64,000 bases of DNA from Bacteroidota bacterium (GTDB lineage: Bacteria; Bacteroidota; Bacteroidia; B-17B0; Aurantibacillaceae). The DNA lies in NCBI GenBank assembly GCA_016708845.1, contig JADJFB010000001.1, positions 62,001-126,000 of the forward strand, in the 5' to 3' direction. The position numbers were made by a program, and so were the translations under genes. Under the pieces are notes generated by a model, which was given only the letters and a program-made list of their open reading frames with translations, ran no database searches and was not told the DNA's origin. Shown piece by piece: positions 39,656-48,958 of the stretch (position 1 is its first letter; every line of letters starts with the position of its first letter).

Positions 39656-40851
39656 TGCAGGCTTATAACATGGATACTATAAAAAATAGTTTTCTTAAAA
39701 AGAAAGCAGCGTTTTGGCATGCTAATAAATTAATTTCCGACCAACAATATGAGGATATTTTAAAACAGCATGCTTCTAGCTTTCAAGCATCGAACGTGTT
39801 TGTGAAAATTGGTTTATTCATTTTCATTTGTTTCATCGCTTTAGCTTCCTTGGGCATTTATAGCTTACTATTTTCGGGATTGATGTATGCAGTTGATGGC
39901 AGTTTTATTTTTTGGACATTTTCTTGCTTGCTATTTGCAGCAGCTTGTTTTTTTGTTTTAGAATCGTTTATAAAAAACAAAAACATCTATAATTCGGGCA
40001 CCGACGAAGCATTGCTATACATAGGCTTAACATTTTTAGCGGTGAGTGTTTTTTTGATTGTTGACGAAATTTCATCTAATAGTCCTTTATTGTATTTCTC
40101 TACTGCCCTGCCTTTTATAGCATTTGCTACGATAAGATACGCTGATAGAATTGCCACATTAGCATTAAGCTTTTGTGTGTACGCCATTTTGTTTTTAGTG
40201 ATCATGAAGTTAGGCGATGTTGCAAAACTCATTATGCCATTTGCCTTGATTTTATTTTCAGCAGTTCTATATTTTCAAATTAAAAAATTCAAGTCAAAAG
40301 CCGAATTATTTTATTGGAGGTCTTGTATTGAAGTTGTTGAGTTTTTATCGTTAATTGTATTTTATATGGCTTGCAATTATTATGTGATTAGAGAATCGAG
40401 TGTGGCGTTTTTTAGTATGGATTTACAAATAGGAGAGGATATTCCGTTAGCATTTATATTTTATATTCTAACAGCTTTAGTGCCTTTAGGGTATATATAT
40501 GTTGGATTAAAACAAAAAGATAAAACTTTGCTTTGGTCGGGATTAGCTTTATTGGCCGCATCAGCGCTTACCTTTAAATATTATTTTAGTCTTGGTCACC
40601 CAGAAATTGCTTTAACAGCATCAGGTATTGTTTTAATTGTAGTGGCTTATTTTTCTATCAAGTATTTTAAAATACCTAAATATGGTATTACCTTTGAAGA
40701 GCAAGTTGATGAAGATAGCTTCTTGAAAACGAATGCTGAAGCTCTAATCATTGTAGAGAGCTTAACTCAAAAAACTACTCCACTATCGCAAGATGGTGTT
40801 GAGTTTGGTGGCGGTCAATCTGGTGGCGCAGGGTCAGGAGGCTCGTATTAA
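39652..40851 (+). CDS. Multi-pass membrane protein paired with the DUF2157 gene
   Basis: 399 residues; the N-terminus LISDQQYEDILKQ resembles that of the neighbour (DUF2157 helices). About ten membrane segments follow, then a cytoplasmic tail with a Gly-rich end (GGGQSGGAGSGG). Glycine-rich ends of this type are seen on several Bacteroidota membrane proteins of unknown role. Overlaps the upstream gene by 4 bases. Confidence 0.78.
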   Translation: MMQAYNMDTIKNSFLKKKAAFWHANKLISDQQYEDILKQHASSFQASNVFVKIGLFIFICFIALASLGIYSLLFSGLMYAVDGSFIFWTFSCLLFAAACFFVLESFIKNKNIYNSGTDEALLYIGLTFLAVSVFLIVDEISSNSPLLYFSTALPFIAFATIRYADRIATLALSFCVYAILFLVIMKLGDVAKLIMPFALILFSAVLYFQIKKFKSKAELFYWRSCIEVVEFLSLIVFYMACNYYVIRESSVAFFSMDLQIGEDIPLAFIFYILTALVPLGYIYVGLKQKDKTLLWSGLALLAASALTFKYYFSLGHPEIALTASGIVLIVVAYFSIKYFKIPKYGITFEEQVDEDSFLKTNAEALIIVESLTQKTTPLSQDGVEFGGGQSGGAGSGGSY

Positions 40852-40881
40852 TAGTATGATTTAAAATATTATGTTTATCGA

Positions 40882-42102
40882 ATGAAAAATCAAAAAAACG
40901 CTCTACTATTTATATTCATTACTCTTTTAATTGATTGCACGGGTATAGGAATTATTATTCCTGTTACCCCAAAATTAATACAAGAATTAATTGGTGGCGA
41001 TATTAGTGAAGCGTCTAAATATGGTGGTTGGCTGGCTTTTGCGTATGGCATTATGCAATTTTTATTTTCGAGTGTGTTAGGTGGTTTAAGTGATAGATAA
41101 GGCAGAAGGCCTATTTTATTAATTTCTCTTCTCGGCTTAGGAGTTGATTATATATTTTTAGCCTTTGCTCCAACGCTATTTTGGTTGTTTGTAGGTCGTA
41201 TTATTGCAGGTATTTCGGGAGCAAGCTTTACCACAGCTTCTGCCTATATTGCCGATATTAGTGAACCCGAAAAACGCGCCCAAAATTTTGGAATGGTTGG
41301 CGCAGCCTTTGGTTTAGGGTTTATTTTAGGGCCTTTAATTGGTGGTTTGTTTGCAGACTTTGGTTCGAGAGTGCCTTTTTTAATTGCCGCTGGTTTATCT
41401 TTACTAAATGCATTGTATGGCTATTTTGTTTTACCTGAATCTTTATCGCAGGAGAATAGAAGGCCTTTTGATTGGAAGCGTGCAAATCCTATAGGAACGT
41501 TTATAAATTTAAAACGACATAAAGAAATTATTTGGTTGATAGTGGTTATATTTTTATTGAATATTGCTGGTCAGTCGCCACAATCTACTTGGACGTATTA
41601 CACCATTTTAAAGTTTGAGTGGTCAACCAAAATGGTTGGAGCCTCCTTGGCTTTTATTGGCTTATCTATTGCTATTGTGCAAGGCGGCTTGATTAGAGTG
41701 ATTGTTCCAAAATTAGGACAAGAAAAATCAGTGTATTTGGGTTTTGCATTTTCTCTATTGGGTTATGTTTTATTTGCCTTTGCAAATCAAGGATGGATGA
41801 TGTTTGCCTTTATGGTTCCTTTTGCATTGGGAGGAATAGCGATGCCTGCAATTCAGGGTATTATTTCTAACAGAGTGCCCAATAACGAGCAAGGCGAAAT
41901 GCAAGGAGCCATAACAAGTTTAATTAGTGTCACGGCCATTATTGGCCCTGTTTTAATGACGGAGTTGTTTTATACATTTACTCAAAGCACAGCTTCGGTT
42001 TATTTTCCAGGCGCTCCATTTATGATGAGTGCTATTTTGGTTACTATTAGCTTAATTATAGCAGCTTTTAGTTTCAAAAAAATATTGAGACATAAACTAT
42101 AG
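40882..42102 (+). pseudogene. MFS transporter (TetA-like) with in-frame TAA
   Basis: Restored length about 406 residues, twelve helices. The first part ends LGGLSDR and the frame meets TAA at 41098-41100; it then continues unshifted as GRRPILLISLLGLGVDYIF, the expected motif A (GGxSDRxGRRP). A tyrosine codon (TAT or TAC) with one base changed would restore SDRYGRR. TetA-family features include FVGRIIAGISGASFTTASAYIAD. It probably exports drugs or metabolites. Confidence 0.85.
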
Positions 42103-42178
42103 GCTCTCGCTAAAATTTAAGATTTATTATAAAAGAAGAGTATTGTATTTGGACAATAAAACTTAAATTTGGTTGATC

Positions 42179-42766
42179 ATGAAATCTTTACTTTCTATTA
42201 TAATGGCTATTGCTTGCATGAGTTTCTTCTCATGTAAAAACACGCACACTTATGATAAATATGTAAAGGAATTAGATAGTTTAAAAGTCGTGTTACAACA
42301 ATCTGTCGATAATTTTAAAACAGTAGATAGCGCTACTTGCGTCAATGCTTATTCAAAACAATACACCTATTCGCAATTTATTGAAACGCATTTAAAAGAT
42401 ACCGTCACAAAATCAGTTGCCGAGAATTTGCAAAACCTTCAATCGGTTAAGCAAGGCTTAAATGACTATCTGTCTTTGCGATCAAATTGGTTAGCTACAG
42501 CTAATACCTCTATCAAACAATTACAAACTTTATCGCACGACTTAAAAAATGGAAGTGTGAATGAGGAAGAAGCTATTGAATTTATTAATCAAGAAAAAAA
42601 GCAAGCGGAGTTAATTATTGAAGAGTTAAAAGTCAATACAGAAACTATCCGAAAACATTTAGAAGTTTATAATCAATCATTACCTGTTTGTGAAAATTTG
42701 GTAAAGGAATTAAACTTAGGAGTATTACCTCAATTGATATCACCCGAAATAAAACGTAATAATTAA
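42179..42766 (+). CDS. Coiled-coil lipoprotein, unknown
   Basis: About 195 residues from ATG 42179 (a TTG two codons upstream is also possible). Signal peptide with lipobox SFFSC (Cys about 19). The rest is helical and charged, with paired segments such as YVKELDSLKVVLQQSVD and EFINQEKKQAELIIEELK. It is 1 base before the TPR gene, so likely its operon partner. No known domain. Confidence 0.7.
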   Translation: MKSLLSIIMAIACMSFFSCKNTHTYDKYVKELDSLKVVLQQSVDNFKTVDSATCVNAYSKQYTYSQFIETHLKDTVTKSVAENLQNLQSVKQGLNDYLSLRSNWLATANTSIKQLQTLSHDLKNGSVNEEEAIEFINQEKKQAELIIEELKVNTETIRKHLEVYNQSLPVCENLVKELNLGVLPQLISPEIKRNN

Positions 42767-42767
42767 T

Positions 42768-44592
42768 TTGAATCGTCTTGTTGTCATAATTGTTTTTTTA
42801 ATAGCAGTATTTACAAATGTAAATGCTCAAAAAAACGTGGATGATAAATTAGCGATGCAATATTATGAGCAAAAACAATTTGATAAAGCCGCTGCTTATT
42901 TTGAGAAATTGTACGACAAACAGCCAGACGCTTATTTTACGTATTACTTTAAATGTTTAATAGAGACCAAAGATTATAAAACCGCTGAAAAAATTACTAA
43001 ACGGCAAATTAAGCACAGTGATGCCAACACGCACTTGTATGTAAAGTTAGGTACAGTTTACAGATTAATGGAAAATCCTGATAAGGAAAAAGATCAGTAT
43101 AATAAAGCTGTAAAGGAAGTTATTCCTGAACAAAATTTTATTTTTGCTTTAGCACACGCTTTTGAAGATGAAGAGTTGTATGATTACGCCATTGAAGTGT
43201 ATAAAAAGGGGCGTAAACAAACCGCAGCTAGTTATCCTTATTTTTATGAGATAGCGGAGGTATATAAAAAGAAGGGCGATTTGAAAGCCATGGTAAATGA
43301 GTATTTAGATGCGGTTGAGTTTAGAGAAAGTGAATTATATACAGCGCAAGCTAATTTACAACAGTCTTTAGGTTACGATGAAAAAAATGGCGGATTGAAT
43401 AATCCAATATTAAAACAGGAATTGCAACGACGTATTCAGCAAAATCCGGATAGAACTATTTTTTCTGAATTTTTAATTTTTCTATTAAATCAACAAAAAG
43501 ATTTTGAGGGCTCTTTTGTTCAAAATAAAGCTTTAGATAAACGTCAAAAAACAGACGGTACTCGTTTAATGGAATTAGCCAAATTGTGTATCAGTAACGA
43601 AAATTATGCAGTGGCCGAAAAATGTTATCAGTATGTGATGAGTAAAGGAAAAGATAATCCGTATTATGATATTGCTGATATTGAACGATTAAACGCCAAT
43701 TATTTGCAACTGACCAATCAAACAAATCCAGCTATGGCTGATGTGTTATTATTAAATAACAATATCGAAAATGCGATTAAACAGTATGGCATTAGTAATT
43801 TAACTTTGCCTCTCATTAAAAAATCTGCGTTACTAAAAGCCTATTATTTAGATAAGCCGCAAGATGCGATTCAATCTTTAGAAGAACTCATTGCACAATA
43901 TACATTTGACAAAAATAGCGTAGCCGAAATTAAATTAGATTTAGGTGATATGAATTTATTAGTTGGCAATATTTGGGATGCTTCTTTATTGTATTCACAA
44001 GTAGAAAAAGATTTTAAATATGAAGTCGTTGGACAAGGCGCAAAATTTAGAAATGCAAAATTGAGTTATTATGCGTCTGATTTTAAATGGGCCAAAACGC
44101 AATGTGATGTATTGAAAGGCGCTACCACAAAAACCATTGCTAACGACGCTCTGGATTTATCATTAGTGATTACAGATGCCATTGGTGTTGATACGAATGA
44201 CGCGCCTTTAAGTTTATTTGCATCAGCCGAGTTGTTGGTTTTACAACATCAATACGATAGAGCCTTATCTCGTTTAGATAGTATTAACAGTATATTTAGC
44301 GAACATACCTTAGGCGATGATATCTATTATAAAAAAGCGGAAATCTACAAACGAACAAACCGTTATGCCGAAGCTGCGAAGATGTACGAAAATATTTTAG
44401 AATTTTATCCAACAGAATTATACGGTGACGACGCATTATTTAAAGAGGCAGAATTGTATGAGCGTTATTTAAAACGATAAAGAAAAAGCAAAACAATTAT
44501 ATCAAGATGTATTAACTAAATATCCTGGAAGTATTTATGTAGTGGATGCTCGTAAACGCTACAGAGATTTGAGAGGAGATATTGTAAATTAA
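42768..44592 (+). pseudogene. Secreted TPR protein, frameshifted near C-terminus
   Basis: Restored length 607 residues. TTG start, signal peptide ending VNAQ. TPR units cover most of it (AMQYYEQKQFDKAAAYFEKLY near 30; YAEAAKMYENILEFYPTELYG near 535). The frame ends early at 44480; removing one A from the AAAA at 44471-44474 gives YLNDKEKAKQLYQDVLTKYP and a stop at 44592. Proteins of this design in Bacteroidota are periplasmic scaffolds of unknown function. Partner of the lipoprotein upstream. Confidence 0.8.
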
Positions 44593-44649
44593 GAATGTAG
44601 ATTTACGAATGACGAATTAGTACATATAAAATTCGTACTTCTACATTCT
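44592..44649. repeat. Inverted repeat, AGAATGTAGA...TCTACATTCT
   Basis: A 10-bp perfect arm (44592-44601 with 44640-44649) extends inward with TACGAAT/ATTCGTA. It lies directly after the restored TPR stop and could serve as a terminator or be a dispersed palindromic repeat. Confidence 0.55.
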
Positions 44650-44656
44650 AAAATCA

Positions 44657-44664
44657 TAAATTTG
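44657..44664 (+). promoter_or_regulatory. Candidate -7 box for the DUF4286 gene
   Basis: TAAATTTG matches TAnnTTTG and ends 4 bases before the ATG at 44669. If used, transcription would begin at or very near the start codon, giving a leaderless or almost leaderless message. Confidence 0.45.
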
Positions 44665-44668
44665 TACT

Positions 44669-44968
44669 ATGTATATATACAACGTAACCGTAAGCATCGA
44701 AAAATCATTAGCCGAAGATTGGTTAAACTGGATGAAAACCATTCATGTGCCTGATGTTTTAAACACTGGCCATTTTACCGAAAATAAAATTTGCAAAGTA
44801 TTAAATGTGGATGATGAAGGCGCAACCTATTCTGTTCAATACACCTTTAATACAATGGAAGAAATAGAAGCTTATCAGAAAAATCATGCGCCACGTTTGC
44901 AAGCAGAACATAGTAAACGCTACGAAGGCAAATACGCTGCTTTTAGAACGTTGCTAGAAATAGTGTAA
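44669..44968 (+). CDS. DUF4286 family protein
   Basis: 99 residues, one small ferredoxin-like-fold domain. Typical family pattern: YIYNVTVSIEKSLAEDWLNWMK, then HIPDV-like HVPDVL and YQKNHAPRLQAEHSKRYEGKYAAFRT. Function is unknown in the family. It overlaps the start of the next gene (TAATG). Confidence 0.88.
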   Translation: MYIYNVTVSIEKSLAEDWLNWMKTIHVPDVLNTGHFTENKICKVLNVDDEGATYSVQYTFNTMEEIEAYQKNHAPRLQAEHSKRYEGKYAAFRTLLEIV

Positions 44969-45462
44969 TGAAAATCTTCTGGATATTTATTTTGCTTTTG
45001 TTTGCAGAACTCTGTTTTGCCCAAAAAATATTAGATATTCATTATCGTTCCTTTTTTGGAAAAGAAAAATCATTTCAGTTTTTTAATAATTCAAAATTGG
45101 ATTATAAAATGAAAGGCGATTTGTTTTATAGAAATCATAAGCTTGTCAATATGAATGATAGCTTGTTAGTTTTTGATAACGATTCCTTTGTTAAACTAAG
45201 TCAATTGAAGTGTATTAAAATTAGGGGCGCAAAAATTAGTCCGTGGGTGTTTACTGCTGGTACTTTATTTTTTATAATAGATACAGGTAATAACATTGCA
45301 AATGGACACGCAAAAATTGTAAACGAACAAGCTGTTTTAGTAAGTTCAATAGCTATTATAGCAGGTGTTATTATCAAACGCATACAAGACAAACATATTT
45401 ATATGCGGAAAAACGTGGTATTAAAAGTTCTTGACACTAATTACCAAGATCTAAACAAATAG
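44968..45462 (+). CDS. Hypothetical membrane-associated protein
   Basis: 164 residues. Signal peptide ending LCFAQ; a soluble region (about 20-90); then two hydrophobic segments near 92-105 and 120-136. The reading is intact, and it overlaps DUF4286 by one base. Converges on the outer-membrane gene at 45464. I do not recognise a family. Confidence 0.65.
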   Translation: MKIFWIFILLLFAELCFAQKILDIHYRSFFGKEKSFQFFNNSKLDYKMKGDLFYRNHKLVNMNDSLLVFDNDSFVKLSQLKCIKIRGAKISPWVFTAGTLFFIIDTGNNIANGHAKIVNEQAVLVSSIAIIAGVIIKRIQDKHIYMRKNVVLKVLDTNYQDLNK

Positions 45463-45463
45463 C

Positions 45464-46190
45464 TTAGAAATTAAAATAAACACCAGCATTTGCTCCTATC
45501 GAGTAAAGCGTACCACTTACTGGCCCATCTACCAAAGGTCTAATAAATGTTCGGTAGCTTGGTTCTAGCTTCACAAATATATTTTTGTTGATATCATAAC
45601 TTAAACCAACACCAAGTAATAAAGCAAATTCAGAGCTTGGAATGTTTTTACGTTGGAAATTTTGGGTAGTTTTAATTGGACTACTATCTGCAAGTATATA
45701 TTTAGTTTTAGTAGTTTTTCCCATAAAAATATTAGCTGAACATCCAATGCTTGGAAACACTTTTAATCTTTTATTAATCACATACACATTTACTTTTAGT
45801 GGAATTTCTAAATATTTATACGTATAGCTTGTTAATCTTTCTGGCATGGTAACATAAGTACTGGAATGGCTGGTACTATCTCCGTTAGGTGTATGCCATG
45901 ATACGGAGGCGTGCTTGCTTTTGACCTTTTGTAGAATATAATACACCAAATTCAATCCCTATTTTATCCATTAAACGGTATAATAAATTAACACCCGCAG
46001 TAAAACCAATTTTTCCTTTTTCAGTTGTATTTGTTGTCGGAACTTCACCATCTTTTATATAAGAAACCCTATAGCAATAATCAGGAGAACAGGTTATGCC
46101 CACAGCCCATTTTTTAGTTTTTAAACTATCGGGTGTGCCTGCAAAAAGAGAGAAAGATGAAAAAGCAATAATATAAATAAGTAAGCGCAT
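45464..46190 (-). pseudogene. Outer-membrane beta-barrel protein, frameshifted
   Basis: Restored length 241 residues. The first frame (from 46190) has a signal peptide, AVGITCSPDYCYRVSY and IGIEFGVLYSTKGQ. The second frame continues SKHASVSW, YKYLEIPLKVNVY, VFPSIGCSANIF, LLLGVGLSYDINKNIFVKL and ends GVYFNF, the pattern of OmpA/porin-like eight-strand barrels (outer membrane beta-barrel family, terminal Phe). The frame change is one extra base near AAAA (plus-strand TTTT 45919-45922). Confidence 0.75.
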
Positions 46191-46329
46191 AATGTAATGT
46201 CAAAATAGTGGTTTCCGTAAATCTAATAATTCAAGGAGTATTCTCAAAAAAAATTACAGACAATTTTATCACTATAATTACACAGTTTCTAAGATGTGAT
46301 TAGTTAATTCTTTTACTTACTTTTAAGCC

Positions 46330-47106
46330 ATGGCTTCACCAGTAAAAGCAAAGAAACATTTAGGGCAGCATTTTTTGATTGACTTAAATATTGCGCAAAA
46401 AATAGTTAATGCCCTACCTCAGGATGATTTGGCTATTTTAGAAATTGGTCCAGGAACAGGTGTATTAACTCAATATTTAATTGAGAAAGATAATTTTACT
46501 GCTTTTGATATTGATACCGAGTCGATAGAGTTTTTAAAACAAAAGTATCCAGAGCATCAACATAAAGTTCAGTTTCAAGATTTTTTAGAAGCAGATTTGC
46601 ATCCTTTTGCCGCCAAAGGCAAATTTAAAGTCGTCGGAAATTTTCCTTATAATATTTCTACTCAAATTATGTTTAAAGTACTGGAACATCGAGATGATAT
46701 TACTGCATTGGTGGGTATGTTTCAAAAAGAAGTAGCGGTTCGGATTGCAGAAAAGCCAGGATCAAAAGCCTACGGCATTTTAAGCGTACTATTACAAGCC
46801 TTTTATAAAATCGAATATTTATTTACGGTAAGCGAGCACGTGTTTAATCCACCGCCAAAAGTAAAGTCTGGCGTTATTAGATTAACCAGAAATACCACAG
46901 GTAAATTGAATTGCGATGAAGACTTGTTTTTTAAAGTAGTCAAAGCGTCATTTAATCAACGCCGAAAAACAGTTCGTAATTCAGTGAAAGTATTGAGTGG
47001 TAATTCAGTTGTTGAATCTATTTATTTAGATAAACGTGCCGAGCAATTATCAGTTACGGAGTTTGTAGAGTTGACAAACTCTATTGAGCAGGCCATTAAA
47101 AAATAA
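46330..47106 (+). CDS. rsmA: 16S rRNA dimethyladenosine transferase
   Basis: 258 residues, normal length. N-terminal KKHLGQHFLID is the family signature; motif I is LEIGPGTGVLTQ; the catalytic NxxY/F-type motif appears as GNFPYNIS; C-terminal HVFNPPPKVKSGVI is conserved. Methylates two adjacent adenosines in 16S rRNA helix 45 during 30S maturation. Confidence 0.95.
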   Translation: MASPVKAKKHLGQHFLIDLNIAQKIVNALPQDDLAILEIGPGTGVLTQYLIEKDNFTAFDIDTESIEFLKQKYPEHQHKVQFQDFLEADLHPFAAKGKFKVVGNFPYNISTQIMFKVLEHRDDITALVGMFQKEVAVRIAEKPGSKAYGILSVLLQAFYKIEYLFTVSEHVFNPPPKVKSGVIRLTRNTTGKLNCDEDLFFKVVKASFNQRRKTVRNSVKVLSGNSVVESIYLDKRAEQLSVTEFVELTNSIEQAIKK

Positions 47107-47176
47107 TTCGCCTACAAAAAAATAAGCTTTACCTAAGTTATTAGTTGAATTGCAAAAGCAACATTACATTTATAGT

Positions 47177-48199
47177 ATGCAAATTAACGGTAAGTATATA
47201 CTCATTCATGTATTAGGGTGCTTGGCCTTTTTAACCTTTCCTATTGTATTTTCGCCAGATTTTGGTGGCGTACAGCGATTGATACATACTGATTTTTTTC
47301 AAAGAGATTTTAGCGTGACTGTTTTATTATTAGTGTTTTTTTACGCTAATTATTATTATTTCACGCCTCGATTTTATATTCCAAAAAAATATGTAAGCTA
47401 CCTTTTAATTATAGTGGGTTGTTATTTAGTCATCATGTTGTTACCGGAGCTATTAATGGATCATGGCCCCAAGCTTAGAGGACCTCATGGTTTTAGACCA
47501 CCTCGCAGATTTCCTTTATTCTTTTTATTAAACCATAATTTCTTGCAATTTATAATTGTACTTATTTTTTCCTTGCTATTAAAAATCAGAGAACGCTTAA
47601 AGCAAACAGAAACAGAAAAAGCAAATGCAGAGCTATCGTATTTAAAAGCGCAAATTAATCCACATTTTTTATTTAACACTTTAAATAGTATTTATTCTTT
47701 AGCAATATTAAAAAATGAAAAAACAGCGGATGCAGTTGTAAAACTATCCGACATGATGCGCTATGTGCTCAATGATAGTAATGCTAATTTCGTGTTGTTA
47801 GAAAAAGAATTGAATTATATTTCAAACTATATTGAGTTACAGCGTATGCGCCTAACTTCTAATGTTAAATTAACGTATGTTTGTGAAGGCTCTGTGATTG
47901 ATAAAAAAATTGCACCTTTAGTTTTGATTCCTTTTATTGAAAATGCGTTTAAACATGGCGTTAATTCCGAAGAAAATTCTGCCATTGATATTCATATTTC
48001 AATTTCGGAAACAGAATTGAAATTGCAAGTCAAAAATAATTGTGTTAGCACAAATAACAATACTTTAAACAAAAGCGGACTCGGTATCGAAAATACAAGA
48101 CAACGCTTAAATTTATTATACCCTCAAAATTATACTTTAGACATTATAGAAAAAGATAGTATGTTTACAGTTATTTTAGTTTTAAACATTCATGATTAA
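47177..48199 (+). CDS. LytS-type sensor histidine kinase
   Basis: About 340 residues from ATG 47177 (a TTG at 47150 gives nine more residues). Four membrane segments (about 5-25, 45-65, 70-90 and 120-138) precede the His_kinase domain: QINPHFLFNTLN with the phosphoacceptor His, and a PFIENAFKHG N-box near the ATPase end. The stop overlaps the response-regulator gene by 8 bases. Together they form a LytS/LytTR two-component system. Confidence 0.9.
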   Translation: MQINGKYILIHVLGCLAFLTFPIVFSPDFGGVQRLIHTDFFQRDFSVTVLLLVFFYANYYYFTPRFYIPKKYVSYLLIIVGCYLVIMLLPELLMDHGPKLRGPHGFRPPRRFPLFFLLNHNFLQFIIVLIFSLLLKIRERLKQTETEKANAELSYLKAQINPHFLFNTLNSIYSLAILKNEKTADAVVKLSDMMRYVLNDSNANFVLLEKELNYISNYIELQRMRLTSNVKLTYVCEGSVIDKKIAPLVLIPFIENAFKHGVNSEENSAIDIHISISETELKLQVKNNCVSTNNNTLNKSGLGIENTRQRLNLLYPQNYTLDIIEKDSMFTVILVLNIHD

Positions 48200-48875
48200 A
48201 GCACTTGCCATAGATGATGAACCATTGGCACTTAATGTAATTGAAGCATTTTGTGCTCAGTTAGATTATATTGATTTACAAAAGACATTTACCAAACCCA
48301 ATGAGGCTTTAAAACATTTAAATAAATATCCAGTTGATTTATTGTTTTTAGATATTCATATGCCTTCGCTAACAGGAATTGATTTTTATAAAAATATCGA
48401 ACAAAACACACTAGTTATTTTTTGTACCGCTCATGGGCAATACGCCGTAGAAGGCTTTAATTTAAATGCATTAGATTATTTATTAAAACCATTTACATTT
48501 GAACGATTTAAGCAAGCTACTGATAAGGCTCGTGATTATTTTTCAAGTTCTAATAATCAAAAAGCTCAACATATTTTTGTGAGGGCAGATTATAGCTTAC
48601 AGAAAATTATGTTAGATGATATTATGTGTATTGAAGCTTTAGACGATTACTTAAAAATCTATATTAATAATCAAAAAACCATTGTAGCCCGCATGACTAT
48701 GAAAGCGATGTTAGAAAAACTACCCTCAACAGAATTTATGAGAGTTCATCGGTCTTTTATTGTTCCTATTAAAAAGGTTGAAAGTTTAAGAAACAAAATG
48801 TTACAGTTGGGCGATAAAAAAATTCCTGTTGGCAATAGCTACGAAGAGGATGTGTTAAAACACTTTAATCCTTAA
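48192..48875 (+). CDS. LytTR response regulator
   Basis: 227 residues. Receiver domain with phosphoacceptor D54 in LLFLDIHMPSL, D8-D9-E10 acidic pocket and Thr/Lys switch residues; LytTR DNA-binding domain at about 128-225 (DDYLKIYI, MRVHRSFIVPI, VGNSYEE). Partner of the kinase. It may control the T9SS clients that follow, but no direct evidence is seen. Confidence 0.92.
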   Translation: MIKALAIDDEPLALNVIEAFCAQLDYIDLQKTFTKPNEALKHLNKYPVDLLFLDIHMPSLTGIDFYKNIEQNTLVIFCTAHGQYAVEGFNLNALDYLLKPFTFERFKQATDKARDYFSSSNNQKAQHIFVRADYSLQKIMLDDIMCIEALDDYLKIYINNQKTIVARMTMKAMLEKLPSTEFMRVHRSFIVPIKKVESLRNKMLQLGDKKIPVGNSYEEDVLKHFNP

Positions 48876-48958
48876 CCTCAAAAAAGCATCATTTCATCTC
48901 ATTAGTTTTTAAGCACTTCATAATTTGTTTACTTTTAGTTTACATAAAATTAAACCAC

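Noticed and set aside
27078..41100. Genome-wide reassignment of TAA
   Set aside because: Many genes here end normally at TAA (for example the ketoreductase and lspA-type neighbours), and only two genes have an internal one.
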